Source: Brevibacterium pigmentatum
Lineage (GTDB): Bacteria > Actinomycetota > Actinomycetes > Actinomycetales > Brevibacteriaceae
Assembly (NCBI RefSeq): GCF_011617465.1
Contig: NZ_CP050153.1
Coordinates: 372,001 to 436,000 of the forward strand
Direction of reading: 5' to 3'
DNA length: 64,000 bases
A program made the position numbers and the translations under genes. Positions 58,120 to 64,000 of this stretch are shown here, in pieces (position 1 is the stretch's first letter; the number at the start of each line of letters is the position of its first letter). The notes under the pieces were generated by a model. The model made no database searches. It worked only from the letters and a program-made list of their open reading frames with translations, and was not told the DNA's origin.

Positions 58120-58938
58120 ATGTCAGACAGCACCTCAGCCGCTCAGCCCACGGCCGCCTCGGCGGGTCCGAAATCCGGTCGCCGCTTCGAAGGACAGGTC
58201 GCCGTCATCACCGGTGCCAGCCGCGGCATCGGACTCGGCGTCGCTCGGCGGCTCAACGCCGAGGGGGCCACCGTCGTCCTCACGGCACGCAAGCCCGAAG
58301 CGCTCAACGAAGCCGTCGCAACGTTCCCCGAAGGCACGGCGCTGGCCATCGCCGGCAAGGCCGATGACCCGGCGCACCGAGCAGAGGTGTTCGACACGAT
58401 CGCGCAGAAGTTCGGCCGTCTCGACGTGCTCGTGGCGAATGCGGGAATCAACCCCGTCTACGGCCCGCTCGTCGATATCGAGCTCGACGCTGCGCGAAAG
58501 ATCTTCGACGTCAACGTCCTCGGCACCCTCGCCTGGGTGCAGGACGCCGTTCACCACGAGGGGCTGAAGTTCCGCGAGAACAAAGGCCGCGTCGTGACAC
58601 TGTCCTCGGTCGCCGGGCAGGTCCCGAGCGAGGGCATCGGCTTCTACGGGATCTCGAAGGCGGCGGTCTCGCACCTGACGAAGACGCTCGCCGTCGAACT
58701 CGGCCCCGATATCCGCGTCAACGCCGTCGCCCCGGCCGTGGTGAAGACGAAGTTTGCGACTGCGCTCTACGAAGGCCGAGAGGAACAGGTCGCCTCCGCG
58801 TATCCGGTCAAGCGCCTCGGCACTCCCGAGGACATCGCCGGCGCGGTCGCCTACCTTGCTTCCGACGACGCGGATTGGATCACGGCCCAGGTGCTCACCG
58901 CCGATGGGGGAGTCGTCACCGCCGGCGGCAGCGCCTGA
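58120..58938 (+). CDS. Short-chain dehydrogenase, paralogue A
   Basis: 272 residues. Cofactor motif AVITGASRGIGLGVARRL, VANAGINPVYGPL (NAG), Ser in VVTLSSVAGQ, YGISKAAVSHL (YxxxK). It is closely similar along its length to the SDR at 61736 (RKPE, KADDPAHRAEVFDTIA, VVKTxFATALYEG). The N-terminal ~17 residues are an extra Ala/Ser-rich piece coded by the GGCCGCCTCGGCG motif (58152). ATG 58120 has TGGAG 9 nt upstream. The shared operator suggests co-regulation with the acyl-CoA operon; the substrate is probably an acyl-CoA intermediate. Confidence 0.88.
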   Translation: MSDSTSAAQPTAASAGPKSGRRFEGQVAVITGASRGIGLGVARRLNAEGATVVLTARKPEALNEAVATFPEGTALAIAGKADDPAHRAEVFDTIAQKFGRLDVLVANAGINPVYGPLVDIELDAARKIFDVNVLGTLAWVQDAVHHEGLKFRENKGRVVTLSSVAGQVPSEGIGFYGISKAAVSHLTKTLAVELGPDIRVNAVAPAVVKTKFATALYEGREEQVASAYPVKRLGTPEDIAGAVAYLASDDADWITAQVLTADGGVVTAGGSA

Positions 58939-58970
58939 GGCTGAGTATCTGGCGGCTCTGGCTGCGAGTT

Positions 58971-59024
58971 GGTAGTGGCGAAAGGTCTGAATTCTTGATG
59001 GAATTCAGACCTTTCGCCACTATC
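58971..59024. repeat. Long hairpin 1 (24-bp arms)
   Basis: Arms 58971-58994 and 59001-59024 (one mismatch) around TTGATG; the core reads GGCGAAAGGTCTGAATTC. Between convergent SDR and TetR genes; may act as terminator for the SDR gene. Confidence 0.9.
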
Positions 59025-59096
59025 AACGCAGGAGGGTCGGACTCCTCCCTGGTGTTGGCAGCCGACGGCTGAGGGGGCAGCGGTATTCTGCGGCGC

Positions 59097-59156
59097 ATTG
59101 TTGGGTCGATCCACGGTGTTCTCGGCGCGGAAACCACCGTGGATCGACCCAACAAT
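59097..59156. repeat. Long hairpin 2 (22-bp arms)
   Basis: Perfect arms 59097-59118 and 59135-59156 around a 16-nt loop; the left arm begins ATTGTTGGGTCGATCCACGG. Ends 33 nt past the TetR stop codon. Sequence unrelated to hairpin 1. Confidence 0.9.
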
Positions 59157-59188
59157 CCAATCCGGGCAACGTGCTGGAGGCGCCGGCT

Positions 59189-59803
59189 CTATTTCACCGG
59201 CAGACCGGCGGCGTGGGCGCAGATGACGCCATAGCGTTCGGCCAGATCGGCCGGGGTGAGTTCACCGTCGGAGCGGTACCACTGCGAGACGCCCGTGCAG
59301 ATCGTCGTAATCGCCCGCGAGGCATCCCGTGGGAACTCAGTGCTGAAGCTGCCGTCGGCAACGCACTGCTCGACCACCTCGTCGAGGAGTTTCTGCTGCC
59401 GGTCACGTGCGGCGATATGGGCTTCTCGGTGTTGGCCCTGCAGGCTGCGGATCTCGCTGAACGCGATGAAGGCGAGGTCGGATTGGTGAGCGTGGAAGAG
59501 CAGCAGACACTCGATGAGTCGGTCGAATCGCGCCAGGGGGGCCTGGTCGCCATCGTCCAGAGCCGCGACGCTGCGCTGCCACAGATCTTCCATGGCCAGG
59601 TTGTCGATCTCGGCGAGGATCGCATGCTTCGAGGCAAAGTGATGGTAGAGGCCAGGCACTGACAGTCCGGCTGCTCCGGCGAGCTGGCGGATGCTCGTGC
59701 CATGGAATCCGCCCTTGACGAAGTTGTCGAGGGCGGCCTGGAGGATCGGCGACAGCAGGGGCGCGTCGTAGTCCCGCCATTCGATCGTGGGTGCGTTGCT
59801 CAC
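59189..59803 (-). CDS. TetR-family regulator of the acyl-CoA genes
   Basis: 204 residues from GTG 59803 (AGGGAC 6-7 nt upstream; GTG 59830 also possible). HTH: ILQAALDNFVKGGFHGTSIRQLAGAAGLSVPGLYHHFASKHAILAEI. The C-terminal domain (TetR_C/KstR2-like: RFDRLIECLLLFHAHQSDLAFIAFSEIRSL) resembles acyl-CoA-responsive TetR repressors. It is divergent from the CoA-ligase operon, whose promoter carries ACCGAGCG-AG-CGCTCGGT. I infer it represses that operon, the SDR at 58 kb and the thioesterase at 14 kb, and is released by an acyl-CoA. Confidence 0.85.
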   Translation of the reverse strand: MSNAPTIEWRDYDAPLLSPILQAALDNFVKGGFHGTSIRQLAGAAGLSVPGLYHHFASKHAILAEIDNLAMEDLWQRSVAALDDGDQAPLARFDRLIECLLLFHAHQSDLAFIAFSEIRSLQGQHREAHIAARDRQQKLLDEVVEQCVADGSFSTEFPRDASRAITTICTGVSQWYRSDGELTPADLAERYGVICAHAAGLPVK

Positions 59804-59942
59804 GGGTTGTCCCTGCCTGATCTGTCTCACTGTCCTGTCATCTCTAATCTACGACCATTCCTGCCGGGCGGCTCTATTCAGCTCCCGAGGCCTCTGTCTG
59901 TTTTCCCTTGCGTCCGACCATCGTGTGACCTACGATACAGAA

Positions 59943-59963
59943 TTAACCGAGCGAGCGCTCGGT
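59943..59963 (+). promoter_or_regulatory. Acyl-CoA operon promoter with TetR-type operator
   Basis: TTAACC (59943-59948) followed by GAGCGAGCGCTC (59949-59960) inside the perfect palindrome ACCGAGCG-AG-CGCTCGGT (59946-59963). Same layout as at 58035 and 14174. Confidence 0.6.
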
Positions 59964-60014
59964 CGGGCGGGATGAAGACGTTCCTGTCACGACATCATGA
60001 AGGGCGACAGTCAG

Positions 60015-61739
60015 ATGGCAGCCGACACCACTTCCACCACCCCGCAGCACGTGTGGACGCGGCTCTACCCCGCCGGAGTCGGCGCGGATCCGGAGATCCA
60101 CGACGAATCCGCCGCTCATGCGTGGAATGCCCGCGTCGATGCCCACCCCGACCAGACGGCCGTCACCTACCGCGGCACCACCTACACGACGACCGCCATC
60201 GACCGCGAAGCCGAGGCGCTCGCCACCGGATTCCTCGAACGCGGACTCACGAAGTCGAGCGTCATCGGCGTCTATCTCCAAAACGTCCCGCAATTCGCCG
60301 TCGCACTGCTGGCCGCTTGGAAGATCGGCGTCGTCCCACTCGTCCTCAACCCCATGTACCGCGGCCGAGAACTGCGCGCGCTGATCGACGATTCGGCCGC
60401 CTCGGCGATCATCTGCGACGAAAGCGACTTCGCTCAGGTCCAGGAGACGCTCGCCGGCGGATCGGTGACTTGGGTGCTGACGGCGAACGACGACGAATAC
60501 GCCACCGACCCGACCCTCGCGACCGTCGACACCACCCCCGCCGAGGCGGCCCCCGCCGATTCCGGCATCGCCGTCGACGCCTGGGCATCCTTCCTCGCCG
60601 CGCACCGAGCCGAAGCTCCCGCCCGCCGGACCGAACTGCTGCCCGGCCTCGACGACGCTGCACTGCTTACCTACACCTCGGGCACGACCGGCCCCGCCAA
60701 GGGCGCTATCGGCACCCACCGCAACGTGTTGGCCGTGGCCCGGTCGTACGGAGCGTGGATGAGCCTCGGCGAAGGTGACGTCATGCTCGCCATCGCCCCG
60801 CTCTTCCACATCACCGGAGCCGTCGCCTGCGCGGCGACCTCGCTGATCTTCCCGATCACGCTTGACTTCATCGGCCGCGTCAACGCGGACAAGATCGTCA
60901 CCGCCATCCGTGATGACAAGGTCACCGTGACCATCGGCTCGATCACCGTCTACAACGCCCTGCTCGAACACGAATCGGCCACAGCTGAGGACCTGCAGAG
61001 CATCCGCTACCTCTACTCCGGTGGAGCCCCCGTGCCGCCGGCCACGGTCGAGCGCTTCCGGAAGCGGTTCGGCCATTACATCCACAACATCTACGGAATG
61101 ACCGAAACCGCCTCGGCGGTCATCGGAGTCCCGCCCGGCACCGAGGCACCCGTCGACCCGGCCACCGATACCCTGGCCATCGGCGTGCCATTCCCCGGAC
61201 TCGAAGCCCGCATCGTCGACGTCGCCGAAGGCACCGTCATCACCGACACCACCTCCGGCGAACTCGAACTGCGCGGACCCCAGATCACGCCCGGTTACCT
61301 CGGCAAACCCGAAGCCGACGAGGCGGCCTTCGACCACGGCTGGCTGCGCACGGGCGACGTCGGAGTCATGGACGACGCCGGCTGGATCTACCTCGTCGAC
61401 AGGATCAAGGACCAGATCAACGCCTCCGGCTACAAGGTATGGCCGCGCGAGGTCGAGGACGTCCTCTATGAACATCCGGCCGTTCTCGAAGCTGCCGTCG
61501 TCGGCCAGCCCGACGACTACCGCGGCGAGACCGTCGTCGCCTACGTCTCGCTTCGCGCCGGTCAGGACGCCGCCCCCGAGGAACTCATCGCCTTCACGAA
61601 GGGACGACTTGCGGCGTACAAGTACCCGCGCATCGTCCATGTGATGAGCGATCTGCCCAAGACGCACACCGGAAAGATCCAGCGGAGGATGCTCCGCGAT
61701 TCCGGCAAGGACAAGCCCGCAACACAGGAGAAGCAATGA
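60015..61739 (+). CDS. Acyl-CoA synthetase (AMP-binding family)
   Basis: 574 residues. ATP/AMP-binding P-loop TYTSGTTGPAKGAIGTHRNV, IYGMTETASAVIG, the hinge/adenylation motif GWLRTGDVGVMDDAGWIYLVDRIKDQINASGYKVWPREVEDVL and the catalytic Lys region PKTHTGKIQRRML. It activates a carboxylic acid to its CoA thioester; medium- or branched-chain fatty acid is likely but unproven. ATG 60015 has AAGGG ~11 nt upstream; ATG 59997 is possible too. An Ala/Pro-rich insertion with the CGCCGAGGCGGCC motif (60539-60551) lies at residues ~170-200. First gene of the operon. Confidence 0.92.
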   Translation: MAADTTSTTPQHVWTRLYPAGVGADPEIHDESAAHAWNARVDAHPDQTAVTYRGTTYTTTAIDREAEALATGFLERGLTKSSVIGVYLQNVPQFAVALLAAWKIGVVPLVLNPMYRGRELRALIDDSAASAIICDESDFAQVQETLAGGSVTWVLTANDDEYATDPTLATVDTTPAEAAPADSGIAVDAWASFLAAHRAEAPARRTELLPGLDDAALLTYTSGTTGPAKGAIGTHRNVLAVARSYGAWMSLGEGDVMLAIAPLFHITGAVACAATSLIFPITLDFIGRVNADKIVTAIRDDKVTVTIGSITVYNALLEHESATAEDLQSIRYLYSGGAPVPPATVERFRKRFGHYIHNIYGMTETASAVIGVPPGTEAPVDPATDTLAIGVPFPGLEARIVDVAEGTVITDTTSGELELRGPQITPGYLGKPEADEAAFDHGWLRTGDVGVMDDAGWIYLVDRIKDQINASGYKVWPREVEDVLYEHPAVLEAAVVGQPDDYRGETVVAYVSLRAGQDAAPEELIAFTKGRLAAYKYPRIVHVMSDLPKTHTGKIQRRMLRDSGKDKPATQEKQ

Positions 61740-62515
61740 GCGAATCAACGATCGGACGCCGATTCGAAGGGCAGGTCGCCCTCGTCACGGGATCGAGCCG
61801 CGGCATCGGACTCGGCATCGCCCAGCGGCTGCAGGCCGAAGGCGCAACCGTCGTCCTCACCGCCCGCAAGCCCGAACCACTGGCCGAGACCGTCGCCGAA
61901 TTCCCCGACAGCACCGCCATCGGCATCGCCGGCAAAGCCGATGACCCGGCTCACCGCGCCGAGGTCTTCGACACGATCGCTGAGAAGTTCGGTCGCCTCG
62001 ACGTGCTCGTCACGAACGTCGGCATCAACCCCGTCTACGGCGAAACCGTCGACATCGACCTCGACGCCGCGCGCAAGATCCTCGAGGTCAACGTGCTCGG
62101 CACCCTGGCCTGGATTCAGGGCGCGGTCAACCATGAGGGGCTGCGCTTCCGTGAGAACAAGGGCCGGATCCTCTCGATCTCGTCGGTTGCCGGACAAAAC
62201 CCCAGCGAAGGCATCGGCATGTACGGAGTCTCGAAGGCTGCCGTGTCCCACCTCGTGAAGACCCTCGCTGTCGAACTCGGACCCGAAATCCGTGTCAACG
62301 GCATCGCTCCGGCCGTCGTCAAGACCCGTTTCGCCACCGCCCTCTACGAAGGCAAGGAAGAAGAAGTCACCGCAGCCTACCCGGCCGGCCGCCTCGGCGC
62401 GCCGGAGGACATCGGCGCAGCCGCGGCATACCTGACCTCGTCCGACTCGGACTGGATCACCGCCCAGATTCTCACCGCCGATGGCGGACTCATCACAGCA
62501 GGAGGCACAGCATGA
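61736..62515 (+). CDS. Short-chain dehydrogenase, paralogue B
   Basis: 259 residues. ALVTGSSRGIGLGIAQRL, then VTNVGINPVYG (Asn-Val-Gly instead of the usual Asn-Ala-Gly), SISSVAGQ and YGVSKAAVSHL (YxxxK). Very similar to the SDR at 58120, indicating a recent or conserved duplication around the TetR gene. ATG 61736 overlaps the ligase stop (ATGA) and its own stop overlaps the next ATG, so the operon is translationally coupled. It probably oxidises a hydroxyacyl-CoA or reduces a ketoacyl-CoA intermediate. Confidence 0.9.
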   Translation: MSESTIGRRFEGQVALVTGSSRGIGLGIAQRLQAEGATVVLTARKPEPLAETVAEFPDSTAIGIAGKADDPAHRAEVFDTIAEKFGRLDVLVTNVGINPVYGETVDIDLDAARKILEVNVLGTLAWIQGAVNHEGLRFRENKGRILSISSVAGQNPSEGIGMYGVSKAAVSHLVKTLAVELGPEIRVNGIAPAVVKTRFATALYEGKEEEVTAAYPAGRLGAPEDIGAAAAYLTSSDSDWITAQILTADGGLITAGGTA

Positions 62516-63771
62516 GCCGGATTCCCGCAGAGGTCGAGGAGCTGCGCCAGCGCACACGCACCTTCATCCGCGAGGTCGTCATCCCCGCCGAACCTCACCC
62601 GGGTGACTACCTCGACGAGGCGGTCCTCGCCGATCTCAAGGCCAAGGCCGAGGAAGCCGGCGTCTTCGCCCCTCACGTGCCCACCGAATGGGGTGGACAG
62701 GGCGTGCCGATCGAATTCTGGTCCCCGATTTTCCAGGAGGCCGGCTACTCGCCGATCGGACCCGCTGTACTCAACTGCATGGCCCCCGACGAGGGCAATA
62801 TGCACATGCTCGAGCAGATCGCCACGAAGGAGCAGAAAGAGCAGTTCCTCGCTCCGCTGGCCGCCGGCGATGCCCGCTCATCGTTCGCCATGACCGAACC
62901 CCACCCGGGCACCGGTTCCGACCCGTCGGCGCTCGCCACCCGCGCGGTCAAGGACGGCGACGACTGGGTCATCACCGGCGACAAGCGCTTCATCTCCGGT
63001 GCTGAACTGTGCACCTTTTTCATCGTCATGGCTGCCACCGATGCCGAGGACTCCGCCGACGCCGGCGACGGCTCCGGTTCAGCTCAGGCCCGCAAGGGGC
63101 AGGCAGCCACGATGTTCCTCGTGCCCAAGGACACCCCCGGCGTCAGCGTCGGCCGGTCGATCCACACGGTCGATCGCACCATCGCCGGCGGCCACCCCTA
63201 CGTCCACTTCGACGACGTCCGCGTCCCCGCCTCGGCGATCCTCGGTGAACCCGGTAAGGGATTCGCCTACGCTCAGGTGCGCCTGGCACCCGCCCGCCTC
63301 ACGCACTGCATGCGGTGGCTGGGACTGGCCCGCCGCGCACTCGACACGGCACTCGACCGCGCCGAACACCGTGAGGCGTTCGGCGACATCTTGGCACGTC
63401 AGGGCCTCGCTCAGGAGCTCATCGCGCAGTCGGTCATCGACATCGAGACCTCCGACGCGATGATCACGAAGACCTCCGAGGTGCTCGCCACCGACGCGAA
63501 GGAAGCGAACTCGCGGTCCTCCATCGCGAAGGTCTACTGCTCCGAAGCCGTCTACCGCGTCATCGACCGCGCCATCCAGATCACCGGCGGCGACGGAGTC
63601 TCCGACCAGCTGCCGCTGATCCAGTACCTCAACGACGTCCGCCCGTTCCGCATCTACGACGGCGCCACCGAGACGCACAAGTTCGCGATCTCCCGCCGCG
63701 CCTCGTCGAAGCGCCGCAAGGAAGTCGCCGCAGGTGCGCCCCGCCTCGACAACGTCGGGGAGGCACGATGA
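62512..63771 (+). CDS. Acyl-CoA dehydrogenase (ACAD10/11-like)
   Basis: 419 residues. FAMTEPHPGTGSDPSALATRAVKDGDDWVITGDKRFISGAE, then TVDRTIAGGHPYVHFDDVRVPASAILG and ITGGDGVSDQLPLIQYLNDVRPFRIYDGATETHKFAISR. The YDGATE ending and the following phosphotransferase gene match the ACAD10/11 type, known in mammals for 4-hydroxyacyl-CoA catabolism and in actinobacteria for long or branched acyl-CoAs. A Ser/Ala/Gly insertion (DSADAGDGSGSAQARKG, ~180-197) is unusual. ATG 62512 overlaps the upstream stop. Confidence 0.93.
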   Translation: MSRIPAEVEELRQRTRTFIREVVIPAEPHPGDYLDEAVLADLKAKAEEAGVFAPHVPTEWGGQGVPIEFWSPIFQEAGYSPIGPAVLNCMAPDEGNMHMLEQIATKEQKEQFLAPLAAGDARSSFAMTEPHPGTGSDPSALATRAVKDGDDWVITGDKRFISGAELCTFFIVMAATDAEDSADAGDGSGSAQARKGQAATMFLVPKDTPGVSVGRSIHTVDRTIAGGHPYVHFDDVRVPASAILGEPGKGFAYAQVRLAPARLTHCMRWLGLARRALDTALDRAEHREAFGDILARQGLAQELIAQSVIDIETSDAMITKTSEVLATDAKEANSRSSIAKVYCSEAVYRVIDRAIQITGGDGVSDQLPLIQYLNDVRPFRIYDGATETHKFAISRRASSKRRKEVAAGAPRLDNVGEAR

Positions 63772-64000
63772 CCGAGAAGCTCGTCGACGTCGTCGACACC
63801 GCCGCCGAGGCGCGCGCCCTGTTAGCACCGCCGCTGCTCATCGTCGACGTCCTCACCGACTACCTCGACGCCCACGGTCTCGGAACGGGACCGATCCGCT
63901 GGGACCGCATCGGCGAAGGCCAGTCGAACGTGACGTTCCGCATCCGCCGCGATGAACTCGACGTTGTGCTCCGCCGCGGACCCCGTCCCCCGATCCCGAA
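63768..64000 (+). CDS. Acyl-CoA-associated phosphotransferase (APH family), 3' end outside the window
   Basis: Only ~77 residues are visible, from ATG 63768 (GGGGAGG upstream; overlaps the ACAD stop). The sequence (LIVDVLTDYLDAHGLGTGPIRWDRIGEGQSNVTFRIRRDELDVVLRRGPRPPIP) is the N-lobe of the ACAD10/11-type kinase domain, with the Gly-rich loop GEGQSNVTF and the VLRR Lys/Arg strand. In mammals the fused ACAD10/11 kinase phosphorylates 4-hydroxyacyl-CoA before phosphate elimination; here it would be a separate protein in the same operon. Confidence 0.82.
   Translation, partial: MTEKLVDVVDTAAEARALLAPPLLIVDVLTDYLDAHGLGTGPIRWDRIGEGQSNVTFRIRRDELDVVLRRGPRPPIP

Noticed and set aside
60000-64000. DmdB/DmdC DMSP pathway genes
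   Set aside because: The CoA ligase and dehydrogenase are in an ACAD10/11-type operon with its own TetR control, 37 kb from the DmdA-like gene; no link can be shown.

Overview
The window looks like chromosomal DNA of a high-GC actinobacterium, most likely a Brevibacterium or close relative in the Micrococcales. The evidence is strong G/C bias at third codon positions, many starts that look leaderless (a TAnnnT-type -10 hexamer ending 6-8 nt before the start codon), and actinobacterial gene types: a RamB-like regulator beside the glyoxylate-shunt genes, a DtxR-superfamily regulator, an MhuD-like heme-degrading enzyme and an Erm(X)-like methyltransferase with a basic tail. No rRNA, tRNA, CRISPR array, phage or complete insertion sequence was seen. 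The genus is an inference.

Layout. 0-13 kb: a clipped membrane-protein gene, a BetT-type choline/betaine transporter, an MntR-like repressor, a chromosomal erm gene with a short leader ORF that could sense macrolides, a PiT phosphate transporter, HdeD-like and SPFH membrane proteins, glutamate racemase with a HAD protein, and an AraC-type regulator with a short C-terminus. 13-25 kb: a one-carbon/methyl-group region. A dimethylglycine dehydrogenase-like enzyme is followed by etfB and etfA, then two divergent IclR regulators, a MetF-like reductase divergent from a DmdA/GcvT-like demethylase, and an amino-acid permease. Methyl groups removed by the DmdA-like and GcvT-type domains would pass to tetrahydrofolate, the MetF-like enzyme could oxidise methyl-THF, and EtfAB could take electrons from the dehydrogenase. 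25-31 kb: a KtrB/KtrA potassium uptake pair, an MhuD-like enzyme, a one-piece ABC exporter (ATPase fused to permease) divergent from a TetR gene, and a solitary beta-class DNA methyltransferase.

31-44 kb: an LhgO-like flavoenzyme, ramB, aceA and aceB (glyoxylate shunt), a DinB/WYL divergent pair around a perfect palindromic operator, a universal stress protein, a large FAD/Fe-S D-2-hydroxyacid dehydrogenase and a small HTH protein. 44-50 kb: an inositol-monophosphatase-family enzyme and a four-gene siderophore ABC importer (lipoprotein, two permeases, ATPase) behind an iron-box-like site. 50-52 kb: a less GC-rich segment with an AbiEi-like/DUF559 protein bracketed by arrays of a short repeated motif. 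52-64 kb: an amidohydrolase, SDR and acyl-CoA dehydrogenase genes, an APH-type kinase with a DUF1990 protein, and a TetR-controlled acyl-CoA operon (ligase, SDR, acyl-CoA dehydrogenase, phosphotransferase) that runs off the end.

Non-coding structure. Four copies of a 56-bp perfect or near-perfect palindrome (13.1, 15.1, 37.9, 39.9 kb) sit against stop codons, and one lies in frame inside etfA. A 13-mer, CGCCGAGGCGGCC (either strand), recurs about 14 times by eye, often between genes or in protein linkers. A shared GARCGANCGYTC operator just after the -10 links three lipid genes. Further short repeats lie at 23.1, 27.1, 40.4, 49.7-51.3, 54.1 and 59 kb. All counts and comparisons are by eye, not computed.
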